A stretch of DNA of 32,958 nucleotides from ZC4RG30 sp964632365 (GCA_964632365.1 CAZWDR010000018.1:1-32958); one strand, 5' to 3'. Positions 17,989 through 27,000 are shown, numbered from the stretch's first letter. Numbers and translations: made by a program. Notes: generated by a model from the letters alone, not told the origin.

Positions 17989-18893
17989 TGAGCGCCATGA
18001 AGGTGCCGGCGCCGTTGCGCTTCACGATGGAGGCCGTCAAGGCGTGGCTCGACAGCGACGCCTTCCAGCATGCGGGGGCACTGGCCTTCTTCACGCTGTT
18101 CTCGATGGCGCCGCTGGTGATCATCCTCGTCTCGATCGTCGGCGCGGTGTATGGACAGGAGGCCGCCAGCGGCGAGATCTCCGCCGGCATCGCGAACCTG
18201 CTCGGCCCGCAGGCGGCCGTCGCAGTCGAGGAGGCGGTCAAGGGTTCCCGCCCCGAGGTGGCCGGCTTCCTGCCCACGCTGCTGGGCATCGGCGCGCTGG
18301 TGTTCGGCGCCACCACAGTGTTCGCGCAGATGCAGAGCTCGCTGAACCACATCTGGGGCGTGCGCGCGCGGCCGGCACGCAGCGGCCTGCTGACCTTCAT
18401 CACCGTGCGGCTGCTGTCGCTGGGCATGGTGCTGATCATCGGCTTCCTGATGCTGACCTCCTTCGCGCTCAGCGTGGCGGTCACCGCGGTCATCGAGCAC
18501 GCGCGGGCGTGGATTCCGGTGCACCCCTCGGCCGTGGCGCTGCTCGACCTGGCGCTGTCGGTCACGGTGACGACCGTGCTGCTCGGGCTGCTGTTCAAGG
18601 TGCTGCCGGATGTGCGGCTGCAGTGGCGCGACGTGCGGCGCGGCGCGATCTCCACCGCGTTGCTGTTCGTGCTGGGCAAGTACCTGATCGCGTTCTACCT
18701 GACGCGCGTCGCGCCGGCCTCCACCTATGGCGCGGCCGGCTCGCTGGTGCTGGTGCTGCTGTGGGTGTATTACTCGTCGCTGATCCTGTTCTTCGGCACC
18801 GCGCTGACCAAGGTCGGCGTGCTGCACCGTGACGGGGTGGTGACTCCGAAGGCCACCGCGGTGCGTGTGTCGGTCGCGGTGATGGAGGAATGA
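17988..18893 (+). CDS. YihY/BrkB-family inner membrane protein, copy 1
   Basis: A 301-residue integral membrane protein with about six membrane segments, of the YihY/virulence factor BrkB family. The family was once wrongly called ribonuclease BN; its transport role is unproven. Conserved segments are A-L-A-F-F-T-L-F-S-M-A-P near residue 31, F-G-A-T-T-V-F-A-Q-M-Q in the middle, and S-T-Y-G-A-A-G-S-L-V with L-W-V-Y-Y-S-S toward the end. The ATG at 17988 shares a base with the SDR stop (TGATG), so translation is coupled; a second Met follows at 17997. The tail after the last membrane segment is short and charged. Confidence 0.9.
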   Translation: MSAMKVPAPLRFTMEAVKAWLDSDAFQHAGALAFFTLFSMAPLVIILVSIVGAVYGQEAASGEISAGIANLLGPQAAVAVEEAVKGSRPEVAGFLPTLLGIGALVFGATTVFAQMQSSLNHIWGVRARPARSGLLTFITVRLLSLGMVLIIGFLMLTSFALSVAVTAVIEHARAWIPVHPSAVALLDLALSVTVTTVLLGLLFKVLPDVRLQWRDVRRGAISTALLFVLGKYLIAFYLTRVAPASTYGAAGSLVLVLLWVYYSSLILFFGTALTKVGVLHRDGVVTPKATAVRVSVAVMEE

Positions 18894-19804
18894 TGCGCAT
18901 CCCCGAACGGATCCGTCCCCTGGTCGACGCCGTCAGCATCTGGCTGGAGCGCGACGCGTTCCGCCAGGCCGGCTCGCTGGCCTTCGCGACGCTGTTCTCG
19001 CTGGCGCCGATGGTGATCATCCTGGTGGCGATCATCGGAACGGTCTATGGCGAGGAAGCCGCGACCGGCGAGATCGCCGCCGGCATCGGCGACCTGGTCG
19101 GCGAGCAGGCCGCGGTGATGGTGCAGGACGCGGTGCGTGTGTCGCGCCCGGAGCAGGCCGGCATTTTCCCGACCATCATCGGCATCGCCACGCTGCTGTT
19201 CGGTGCGACCACGGTGTTCGCGCAGATGCAGGGCTCGCTGAATCATTTCTGGGACGTGCGGGCCAAACCCACGCGCAGCGGCATCCTCACCTTCATCACC
19301 GTGCGGCTGCTGTCGCTGGGCACCGTGCTGATCATCGGGTTCCTGCTGCTGATGTCCTTCGCCGTCAGCGTGGCCATCACCGCGATGCTGGACTACGCGG
19401 GCGGATGGATGCCCGTGCCGGCCTTCGTCACCGCGGCGGTGGACCTGCTGCTGTCGCTCGCGGTGACCACGGTGCTGTTCGCGATGCTGTTCAAGGTGTT
19501 GCCGGATGTGCACCTGGCGTGGGCCGACGTGTGGAGGGGCGCGGCATTCACGTCGCTGCTGTTCGTCGTCGGACAGTACCTGATCTCGTTCTACCTGACG
19601 CGCGTCGCGCCGGCCTCGACCTATGGTGCGGCGGGCTCGCTGGTGATGGTGCTGTTGTGGGTCTATTACTCGGCGCTGATCCTGTTCTTCGGCACCGCGC
19701 TGACCAAGGCGCTGATCCTGCGTCGCGACCGCACGGTGATGCCGAAGAAGACGGCCGTGCGGGTCCGGCTGGTGGTCGACGAGGAGGAGGCCGCCGCGAA
19801 GTGA
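18890..19804 (+). CDS. YihY/BrkB-family inner membrane protein, copy 2
   Basis: A 304-residue paralogue of the preceding protein, with the same membrane layout and near-identical blocks: the F-G-A-T-T-V-F-A-Q-M-Q segment, L-T-F-I-T-V-R-L-L-S-L-G, and T-R-V-A-P-A-S-T-Y-G-A-A-G-S-L-V. It is clearly a tandem duplicate that has diverged mainly in the loops and ends; its tail is longer and acidic (V-D-E-E-E). It overlaps copy 1 by 4 bp. Two ATGs lie in frame at 18890 and 18893, and GGAGGA is directly before them, so the second ATG has the better spacing. The two proteins may form a heteromeric complex; this is inference. Confidence 0.9.
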   Translation: MMRIPERIRPLVDAVSIWLERDAFRQAGSLAFATLFSLAPMVIILVAIIGTVYGEEAATGEIAAGIGDLVGEQAAVMVQDAVRVSRPEQAGIFPTIIGIATLLFGATTVFAQMQGSLNHFWDVRAKPTRSGILTFITVRLLSLGTVLIIGFLLLMSFAVSVAITAMLDYAGGWMPVPAFVTAAVDLLLSLAVTTVLFAMLFKVLPDVHLAWADVWRGAAFTSLLFVVGQYLISFYLTRVAPASTYGAAGSLVMVLLWVYYSALILFFGTALTKALILRRDRTVMPKKTAVRVRLVVDEEEAAAK

Positions 19805-19808
19805 CTTT

Positions 19809-19842
19809 GCGGCTACGCGTCGGCGGCCTTGCGGGCAGCCGC
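19809..19842. terminator. Possible hairpin between convergent genes
   Basis: GCGGCT at 19809-19814 pairs with AGCCGC at 19837-19842 across a 22-nt loop, in the 45-bp gap between the YihY copy 2 stop and the antisense small gene. There is no T-tract, so this is a weak candidate. Confidence 0.2.
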
Positions 19843-19849
19843 CCCCGCG

Positions 19850-19996
19850 TCAGGTGCGCTTGAAGAAGCCGACGATCAGCAGCACCGCGCCGACCAGCAG
19901 CAGCAGGTGGATGGTGCCGACGGTGATCTTCACGGCGAGCCAGAGCACCAGCCAGAGCACGATGATTGCGATGCCGAGGAATTTGAGAATGCCCAT
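19850..19996 (-). CDS. 48-residue membrane protein (lmo0937/DUF5670-like)
   Basis: A tiny integral membrane protein. It begins M-G-I-L-K-F-L-G, has two hydrophobic stretches (about 5-20 and 27-43) joined by K-I-T-V-G, and ends in G-F-F-K-R-T. This pattern matches the lmo0937/DUF5670 small-protein family, which is often annotated near envelope-stress genes and has no known function. The start is well supported: AAGGAG lies 6 nt before ATG 19996. The frame continues upstream for hundreds of codons, but that part is a high-GC shadow of the exonuclease gene. The gene is alone on its strand, between two convergent or divergent neighbours. Confidence 0.8.
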   Translation of the reverse strand: MGILKFLGIAIIVLWLVLWLAVKITVGTIHLLLLVGAVLLIVGFFKRT

Positions 19997-20012
19997 GCCT
20001 GCTCCTTGTTCT

Positions 20013-20064
20013 TGATCGGCCACAAGACTAGGTTTCCGCGCTGCACAGCCCAAGCGGCCGATCA
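20013..20064. promoter_or_regulatory. Upstream region of the 48-residue gene with a spaced 9-bp inverted repeat
   Basis: TGATCGGCC at 20013-20021 and GGCCGATCA at 20056-20064 are perfect inverted copies, 34 bp apart. They flank a weak minus-strand promoter candidate (TTGGGC, 17 bp, TAGTCT). The arms could be two half-sites or a regulatory hairpin in the leader. Confidence 0.3.
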
Positions 20065-20116
20065 TCGCGGGACCGGTAGGTGGGTTCCTACGATTGGCGA
20101 TGGGACGCGGGAGGTG

Positions 20117-20136
20117 TTGCGCCGGTGGACGCAACC
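20117..20136 (+). other. Short inverted repeat upstream of the exonuclease gene
   Basis: GTTGCG and CGCAAC separated by 8 bp, ending about 25 bp before the exonuclease ATG at 20162. It could form a leader hairpin or bind a dimer; six-base arms in GC-rich DNA are weak evidence. Confidence 0.2.
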
Positions 20137-20161
20137 TGCCGGCCGCGGCTAGCGTGACGGC

Positions 20162-21151
20162 ATGGCAGATCTGGTGGAGGCCACGCCGCGCGGCCTGCAT
20201 TGCGCGGCCGGCGATTTCCACATCGACCCGTGGCAACCGGTGGCGCGCGCCATCATCACGCATGCGCACGCCGACCATCTGCGCGGGGGCAGCGGCGCGT
20301 ATCTGGTCGCCGCTGAAGGGGAGGCACTGGCGCGCCAGCGCCTGCCGCCCGATGCCCAGGTGCAGGCGGTGGACTATGGCGAGCCGGTGGCGTTCGGACC
20401 GGTGCGCGTCACGCTGCATCCGGCCGGGCACATCCTCGGTTCCGCGCAGGTGCGCATCGAGCATGCCGGCCAGGTCTGGGTGGTCACCGGCGACTACAAG
20501 CGCGCCGCGGATCGCACCTGCACACCGTTCGAGGTCGTGCGCTGCGATGTGCTGATCAGCGAGGCCACCTTCGCGCTGCCGATCTACCGCTGGGAGGAGC
20601 CGCGCGCGATCGCACAGGACATCCACGCCTGGTGGCAGCACAACCGCGCGCGCGGCGTGGCGAGCCTGCTGTACGCCTATGCGCTCGGCAAGGCGCAGCG
20701 TGTGCTGTCGGAGCTGATGGCCTTCACCGACGAGCCGGTATATGTGCACGGCGCGGTGGCCGCGGTCACCGACCTCTATCGCGCCGCCGGCATCCCGATG
20801 CTGCCCACGCTGCCGGCCACCGTGCCGCAGGCGCGCGCCTATGCGGGGGCGCTGGTGCTGGCACCGCCCAGCGCCGCTGGTTCGCCGTGGGTGCGGCGCT
20901 TCGGTGATCATGGCAGCGGGTTCTGTTCAGGCTGGATGCGCGTGCGCGGCGATCGCCGCCGTCGCGGCCATGACCGCGGCTTCGTGCTGAGCGACCACGC
21001 CGACTGGCCGGCGCTGCTGCGCACCTTCGCCGAGACGGGCGCACGCCGCATCCTGCTCACGCATGGCCACAGCGACACGATGGTGCGGTTCCTGCGCGAG
21101 CAAGGTCTGGACGCCGCGGCGCTGGCCACGAGCCATGGAGCCGAGGAGTAA
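20162..21151 (+). CDS. Ligase-associated DNA exonuclease (metallo-beta-lactamase fold)
   Basis: A 329-residue metallo-beta-lactamase/beta-CASP-type nuclease of the kind named ligase-associated DNA exonuclease (related to SNM1/Artemis and mRNA 3'-end processing enzymes). Metal ligands are visible: H-A-H-A-D-H at residues 34-39, His90, Asp111, and near the C-terminus S-D-H-A-D-W and T-H-G-H-S-D. It should trim DNA ends before sealing. The stop shares a base with the ligase ATG, so the two are translationally coupled. The partners usually linked to this pair, a large Lhr-type helicase and the PdeM phosphoesterase, are not nearby. Confidence 0.93.
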   Translation: MADLVEATPRGLHCAAGDFHIDPWQPVARAIITHAHADHLRGGSGAYLVAAEGEALARQRLPPDAQVQAVDYGEPVAFGPVRVTLHPAGHILGSAQVRIEHAGQVWVVTGDYKRAADRTCTPFEVVRCDVLISEATFALPIYRWEEPRAIAQDIHAWWQHNRARGVASLLYAYALGKAQRVLSELMAFTDEPVYVHGAVAAVTDLYRAAGIPMLPTLPATVPQARAYAGALVLAPPSAAGSPWVRRFGDHGSGFCSGWMRVRGDRRRRGHDRGFVLSDHADWPALLRTFAETGARRILLTHGHSDTMVRFLREQGLDAAALATSHGAEE

Positions 21152-22755
21152 TGCAGCGCTTCGCCGCCCTGTTCGAGGCGCTGGACACGACCACGTCGAC
21201 CAACGCGAAGATCGACGCGATGGTGGCTTACTTCCGCGCCGCGGAACCTGCCGATGCCGCCTGGGCCACCTATGTGCTGATCGGCCGGCGCCCCCGTCGC
21301 AGCGTCGGCCCGGCATTGCTGCGACGCTGGCTCGGCGAGGAGTCCGGCCTGCCCGACTGGCTGGTCGAGGATTCGCTCGCGGCGGTCGGCGATCTTGCCG
21401 AGACGATCGCGCTGCTGGTCGAACCAGACCCAGCGCTGGTGTCCGAGGCGCAGTCGCTGAGCCTCACCGACTGGTTCGAGGCACGCATCCTGCCGCTGCG
21501 CGACCTGGACGAGGCCGGCCAGCGCAGCGCGGTGATCCACTGGTGGCGCTCGCTGTGCTACGCGGAATCCTTCCTCGTCAACAAGCTGCTCACCGGCGCG
21601 CTGCGCGTCGGGGTGTCGCGCACGCTGGTCACCCGCGCGCTGGCGCAGCTGCTCGATCGCCCGCGCATCGACGTGGAGCGCGCGCTGATCGGTGAGTGGG
21701 AGCCCTCGACGCTGTTCTGGCAGGCGCTGCTGCGCGGGGATTCCGCGGGCGGACTGCTGCATCCCTATCCCTTCTTCCTCGCCGCGCCGCTGGAGCGCCC
21801 GGTGCACGAACTGGGTCCGCGCGCGGACTGGCTTGCCGAGTGGAAATGGGACGGCATCCGCGGGCAGCTGGTGCGACGCGAGGCTGAATGCGTGCTGTGG
21901 TCGCGCGGCGAGGAGATCATCAGCGCGCAGTTTCCCGAGCTGATCAGCGCAGCAAGGGAGCTTCCCGCAGGCACCGTGCTCGACGGCGAGGTGCTGTGCT
22001 GGCGCGATGGCGCGCCGCTGCCGTTCGCGCTGCTGCAGAAGCGTCTGGGCCGCAAGAACCCCGGGCCCGCGATCCTGGCCGAGGCGCCGGCGCACTTCCT
22101 GGTCTATGACCTGCTCGAGCGCGACGGCGAGGACCTGCGCGGCCTGCCGTTGCGCGCGCGGCGCGCGGCGCTCTGCGGGCTGCTGCGTGATGCGCCCGCC
22201 CGCTTCAGCCTGTCCGCGGCGGTGGAGGGCGACAGCTGGGAGGCGCTGGCCGCGCTGCGCGAGGGGTCGCGTGCGCGCGGGGTCGAGGGGCTGATGCTGA
22301 AGGACTGGCAGTCGGCCTACGGCGCCGGGCGGCAACGCGGCGCCTGGTGGAAGTGGAAGATCGATCCGCTGACCTTCGACGGGGTGCTGGTCTATGCCGC
22401 GGCCGGGCACGGCCGGCGCTCGAACCTCTACACCGACTACACCTTCGCGGTGTGGAAGGGCGGGGAGCTGGTGCCGGTGGCCAAGGCCTATTCCGGCCTC
22501 GATGCGGCCGAGATCGCCGAACTGGACCGCTGGGTGCGCGCCCACACCCGCGAGCGTTTCGGCCCGGTGCGCAGCGTCGAGCCGGTGCACGTGTTCGAGC
22601 TGGCCTTCGAAGCCATCGCGGCATCCGGCCGCCACAAGTCCGGCATTGCGGTGCGCTTTCCCCGCATCCTGCGCTGGCGGCGGGACAAGCCGGCGGCCGA
22701 AGCGGACCGCCTGGAGGATCTTCGGGCCCTGCTGGAGGATAAATCCGGGGTGTAA
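21151..22755 (+). CDS. ATP-dependent DNA ligase
   Basis: A 534-residue ATP-dependent DNA ligase of the bacterial accessory type that pairs with the exonuclease upstream. It joins nicked or broken DNA through a lysine-AMP intermediate; the KxDG motif is K-W-D-G at 232-235. Downstream D-G-E-V-L (motif III region), E-G-L-M-L-K and a W-x-K-W-K motif V are also visible. An alpha-helical N-terminal DNA-binding domain (1-200) and a C-terminal OB-fold complete the protein, as in LigB/human ligase I-like layouts. The essential NAD-dependent LigA is expected elsewhere, so this enzyme probably serves repair. Its stop is 3 bp before the operator-like palindrome of the RND operon. Confidence 0.95.
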   Translation: MQRFAALFEALDTTTSTNAKIDAMVAYFRAAEPADAAWATYVLIGRRPRRSVGPALLRRWLGEESGLPDWLVEDSLAAVGDLAETIALLVEPDPALVSEAQSLSLTDWFEARILPLRDLDEAGQRSAVIHWWRSLCYAESFLVNKLLTGALRVGVSRTLVTRALAQLLDRPRIDVERALIGEWEPSTLFWQALLRGDSAGGLLHPYPFFLAAPLERPVHELGPRADWLAEWKWDGIRGQLVRREAECVLWSRGEEIISAQFPELISAARELPAGTVLDGEVLCWRDGAPLPFALLQKRLGRKNPGPAILAEAPAHFLVYDLLERDGEDLRGLPLRARRAALCGLLRDAPARFSLSAAVEGDSWEALAALREGSRARGVEGLMLKDWQSAYGAGRQRGAWWKWKIDPLTFDGVLVYAAAGHGRRSNLYTDYTFAVWKGGELVPVAKAYSGLDAAEIAELDRWVRAHTRERFGPVRSVEPVHVFELAFEAIAASGRHKSGIAVRFPRILRWRRDKPAAEADRLEDLRALLEDKSGV

Positions 22756-22757
22756 TC

Positions 22758-22770
22758 GAGAACCGTTCTC
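22758..22770. promoter_or_regulatory. Palindromic operator candidate O1 of the RND operon
   Basis: GAGAACCGTTCTC, a perfect 13-bp palindrome around one central base, located 3 bp upstream of the TACGAT -10. With a 1-nt centre it cannot form a hairpin, so a DNA-binding protein is the likely reader. Its core plus one base recurs as a 13-bp direct repeat (AGAACCGTTCTCA) at 22853. It occupies the -35 to -10 spacer, where both MerR-type activators and TetR-type repressors of efflux pumps bind. Confidence 0.65.
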
Positions 22771-22773
22771 AGC

Positions 22774-22779
22774 TACGAT
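22774..22779 (+). promoter_or_regulatory. -10 element of the RND operon
   Basis: TACGAT matches the sigma-70 -10 at five of six bases, 65 bp before the first gene. No good -35 is found at the standard distance (TGTAAT at 17 bp), which fits a weak or activator-dependent promoter. Confidence 0.45.
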
Positions 22780-22843
22780 GCCTTTTTGAACGCCCGGACG
22801 TTGGTCGCGGGAATCAAGCCTGTTTTCCGCGGTCACTCCCTCT

Positions 22844-24013
22844 ATGTCTCCCAGAACCGTTCTCATTCTCGGGGCCGCTGCCGTCGTGGTCGGTGGTGGC
22901 TGGTACCTCATTTCCCGGGAGGCTCCCGGCCAGCACGAGGGCATGGGGTTCAACCCGTGGCAGCAGCCGGTGGCGGTCCGCACGGTGCCTGCGGTGCGCA
23001 AAGACCTCGCCCTGCAGGTGCGCAGCATCGGTACCGTCGTCCCGTTCAACACCGTCGTGGTCCAGAGTCGCGTCGAGGGCCCGCTGCTGCGGGTGGTGCC
23101 GCGCGAGGGCCAGCGGGTGCGCGCCGGCGAGCTGCTGGCCGAGATCGACCCGGCCCCCTATCGCATCCGTCTCGCGCAGGCGGAGGGTGCACAGCAGCAG
23201 AACGCCGCGCAGCTGCGGCATGCGCAGCTGGAGCTTGAGCAATATCAGCGCGTGGTCGACGCGGGCACTATCCCGCGCCAGACGCTGGAGCGGCAGCAGG
23301 CGCTGGTGAACCAGCTGCAGGGCACGCTGAAGTCCGACCAGGCGCAGGTGGATACGGCGCGCCTGCAGCTGGACTACACCCGCATCGTCGCGCCGATTGC
23401 CGGCCGCGTGGGCCTGCGCCGCGTCGACGCGGGCAACCTCGTCGGTCCGGGCAATGCCGAGGGCCTGTTCACGATCACGCAGACCCAGCCCATCTCGGTG
23501 CTGCTGTCCGTTCCCGAAGCGGAACTGCCCGCGCTGCGCCAGGCGCTGTCGGAGCGCGGCGGCCTGCCGGTGCAGGCCTGGGACCGCACCGGCGCCGCCA
23601 AGCTCGCCGACGGCACCCTGCGCACGCTCGACAACCAGATCGACACCGCCACCGGCACATTGCGCCTGAAGGCGGAGTTCGCCAACGCCGATGACGCGCT
23701 GTTCCCGAACCAGTTCGTGAACACGGTGCTGAACGTGGGCGTGGTGAAGGATGCGGTGACCATTCCCGCCGACGCCGTCCAGCACGGCTCGCGTGGCACC
23801 TATGTCTACACCGTCATCGATGGCAAGGCCGTGCTGCGCGATGTGCGCATCGGCGCCTCGGTCGACGGGCGCACCGCGATTGTCGAGGGCCTGAAAGAAG
23901 GCGAGCAGGTCGTGCTCGAGGGCATCGATCGCTTGCGCGAGGGCAGCCCGGTGACGATGGTCGGTGCATCGCCCGGTGCGGCCGCCGGGACGCCGACCCC
24001 CGCCGGCAGCTGA
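22844..24013 (+). CDS. mdtA: RND efflux membrane fusion protein (MdtA-like)
   Basis: Periplasmic adaptor of a tripartite RND pump, 389 residues (E. coli MdtA is 415). It is anchored by one N-terminal hydrophobic segment (about 5-23). The lipoyl halves are around V-V-Q-S-R-V-E-G-P-L and I-V-A-P-I-A-G-R-V-G-L, flanking an alpha-hairpin (about 105-165) rich in Gln and Leu. Beta-barrel and membrane-proximal domains follow. The tail is Gly/Ala/Pro/Thr-rich. The ATG at 22844 lacks a clear Shine-Dalgarno. Codons 4-7 (AGA ACC GTT CTC) contain the second palindrome, and AGA is a rare codon in such GC-rich DNA. The next gene starts 3 bp after the stop. Confidence 0.93.
   Translation: MSPRTVLILGAAAVVVGGGWYLISREAPGQHEGMGFNPWQQPVAVRTVPAVRKDLALQVRSIGTVVPFNTVVVQSRVEGPLLRVVPREGQRVRAGELLAEIDPAPYRIRLAQAEGAQQQNAAQLRHAQLELEQYQRVVDAGTIPRQTLERQQALVNQLQGTLKSDQAQVDTARLQLDYTRIVAPIAGRVGLRRVDAGNLVGPGNAEGLFTITQTQPISVLLSVPEAELPALRQALSERGGLPVQAWDRTGAAKLADGTLRTLDNQIDTATGTLRLKAEFANADDALFPNQFVNTVLNVGVVKDAVTIPADAVQHGSRGTYVYTVIDGKAVLRDVRIGASVDGRTAIVEGLKEGEQVVLEGIDRLREGSPVTMVGASPGAAAGTPTPAGS
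22853..22863. promoter_or_regulatory. Intragenic palindromic operator candidate O2
   Basis: AGAACCGTTCT, an 11-bp perfect palindrome within codons 4-7 of the membrane fusion protein gene. It is identical to the core of O1, with centres 94 bp apart, about nine helical turns. Both could bind the same protein, allowing looping or a transcription roadblock. Confidence 0.6.
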
Positions 24014-24016
24014 TCC

Positions 24017-27000
24017 ATGTCGATTTCGCGGCCCTTCATCCAGCGGCCCGTCGCGACCACGCTGCTGATGCTGGCGCTGCTCGTCTCGGGGATCCTGTCC
24101 TATCGCCTGCTGCCGGTGGCGGCCCTGCCGCAGGTCGATTACCCCATCATCCAGGTGTTCACCTTCTATCCGGGTGCGAGCCCCGATGTGGTGACCCGCG
24201 CGATCACCGCGCCGCTGGAGCGCAGCCTGGGCCAGATCCCGGGACTGAAGCAGATGTCCTCGTCCAGCTCCGGCGGCGCCTCGGTGCTGACGCTGCAGTT
24301 CTCGCTGGAAGTGGACCTCGGCGTGGCCGAGCAGGAAGTGCAGGCGGCGCTGAATTCCTCCGGCAACCTGCTGCCCAACGACCTGCCGGCGCCGCCGGTG
24401 TACCGCAAGGTGAATCCCGCCGATGCGCCGATCCTGACGCTGGCGGTGACCTCGAGCACGCTGCCGCTGCCGGAAGTGCACGACCTGGTCGACACGCGCA
24501 TTGCGCAGCGCCTGGCGCAGCTGCCCGGCGTGGGCATGGTGAGCCTGGGTGGCGGGCAGCGGCCGGCGATCCGCGTGCAGGTGAACCCGGCGGCGCTCGC
24601 CGCGCATGACCTGAGCCTCGAGGACGTGCGCGGCGCGATCAGCGCGGCGAACGTGAACCAGCCGAAGGGCAGCTTCGACGGTCCCTACCGCTTCACGATG
24701 CTCGATGCGAATGACCAGATCCGCTCGGTGGAGGAATACCGGTCGCTGATCGTGGCCTGGCGCAACGATGCGCCGCTGCGGCTGGGGGATGTCGCGACGA
24801 TCAGCGACGGGGCGGAGAACCGCTATCTGGCCGCCTGGGCCGATCGCCTGCCGGCGGTGCTGGTGAACGTGCAGCGCCAGCCGGGTGCGAACGTGATCCA
24901 GGTCGCCGACCGCGTGCGCGAGCTGCTGCCGCGGCTGACCGCGACCATGCCCGCCGCCACCGAGATCAACATCCTCACCGACCGCACTGGCAGCATCCGC
25001 GCCTCGGTGCGCGACGTGCAGACCGAGCTGGTGTTCGCGGTGGGCCTGGTCGTGATGGTGACCTTCCTGTTCCTGCGCAGCGCGTCGGCCACGCTGATCC
25101 CCAGTGTCGTGGTGCCGCTGTCACTGGTGGGCACCTTCGGCGTGATGTACCTGCTTGGCTTCTCCGTCAACAACCTGAGCCTGATGGCGCTGACCATCGC
25201 CACCGGCTTCGTCGTCGACGACGCCATCGTGATGCTCGAGAACATCGCCCGGCACCGCGAAGCCGGGCTGCCGCCGATGCAGGCGGCGCTGGCCGGCGCG
25301 AAGGAGATCGGCTTCACGCTGGTGTCGCTGACCATCTCGCTGATCGCGGTGCTGATCCCGCTGCTGTTCATGGGCGATGTGGTGGGCCGCCTGTTCCATG
25401 AGTTCGCGGTGACGCTGGCCGTGGCCATCTTCATCTCGCTGCTGGTGTCGCTGACGCTGACGCCGATGATGGCGGCGCGCATGCTGAAGTCCGCCCCGGA
25501 CCATCAGCGCGAGGACTTCCTCACCCGCGTGATCGCGCGCTACACCGTGTGGCTCGACTGGGTGCTGAACCGCCAGCGCACCACGCTGCTGGTGATGGTG
25601 GCGACGCTGGTGCTGACGGCGGTGCTCTATGCCTTCGTGCCGAAGGGGTTCTTCCCGTCGCAGGACAGCGGCGTGCTGCAGGTGGTCACCGAAGCCCCGC
25701 AGGACATCTCCTTCGCGGCGATGGCCGAGCGCCAGCAGGCACTGGCCGAGCGCATCCTCGAAGATCCGTCCGTGGCGAGCCTGTCCTCGTTCATCGGCGT
25801 CGATGGCACCAACACCACGCTGAACAGCGGCCGCATGCTGGTGAACCTGCTGCCGCATGGCGAGCGCGATGACCGCGCGCCGGCCATCATCGAGCGGCTG
25901 CGTGAGCGCCTTTCCGATCCGCAGACCGGCGTGCCCGGCATCCGCGCGTACCTGCAGCCCGTGCAGGAACTGAGCATCGAGGATCGCGTCAGCCGCACGC
26001 AGTACCAGATGACGCTGACCTCGCCGGACATCGAGGAGCTGTCGCTGTGGACCGGCCGGCTGATCGACCGCCTGCAGCAGGAACGGTCGCTGAGCGACGT
26101 GGCCAGCGACCTGCAGAACCAGGGCCTGCAGGCCTATGTGGAGATCCACCGCGACCAGGCCGCACGGCTCGGCGTGTCGGTCGCGCAGGTCACCAATGCG
26201 CTGTACAGCGCATTCGGACAGCGCCAGATCGCCACGCTGTTCACGCAGGCGAACCAGTATCGCGTGGTGCTCGAGGTCGATCCGCGCCGTGGCGACGGAC
26301 TAGGAGCGCTGGAGACCACCTACATCCCCACCCGCGATGGGGGCCAGGTGCCGCTGTCGACCGTGGCGACGGTGTCGCAGCGGCCCACGCCGCTGCTGGT
26401 GAACCACCAGGGCCAGTTCCCGTCGGCGACGGTGTCGTTCAACCTCGCGCCGGGCGTGTCGCTGGGCGAGGCGGTGGGCGCCATCGAGCAGGCGCAGCGC
26501 GACGTGCAGCTGCCGCTGTCGGTCGAGATGCGGTTCCAGGGCGCCGCCGAGGCGTTCCGCTCGTCGCTGTCGAACACGCTGTGGCTGATCCTGGCCGCGG
26601 TGATCACCATGTACATCGTGCTGGGCGTGCTCTATGAGAGCTTCATCCACCCGGTGACCATCCTGTCGACGCTGCCGTCTGCCACTGTCGGTGCGCTGCT
26701 GGCGCTGCTGGTGGCGCGCCAGCCACTCGACCTGATCGCGGTGATCGGCATCGTGCTTCTGATTGGCCTCGTGAAGAAGAACGGCATCATGATGGTGGAC
26801 TTCGCGCTCGAGGCGCAGCGCGCCGGCGCCACGCCGCGCGAGGCCATCCGGCGCGCCGCGCAGCTGCGCTTCCGCCCCATCCTGATGACCACGCTCGCCG
26901 CGCTGGTCGGTGCGCTGCCACTGATGCTGGCGAGCGGCTCCGGCGCCGAACTGCGCGCGCCGCTGGGCATCGTGATGGTCGGCGGCCTGCTGGTCAGCCA

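Noticed and set aside
20162..21151. The exonuclease as a general metallo-beta-lactamase resistance enzyme
   Set aside because: The coupled ATP-dependent ligase and the C-terminal S-D-H and H-G-H-S-D motifs indicate the DNA-processing branch of the fold.
22758..22785. The GAGAACCGTTCTC palindrome followed by a T-run as a terminator of the ligase gene
   Set aside because: The arms are separated by a single base, too short for an RNA loop, and the T-run is 12 bp away. An operator is more plausible.
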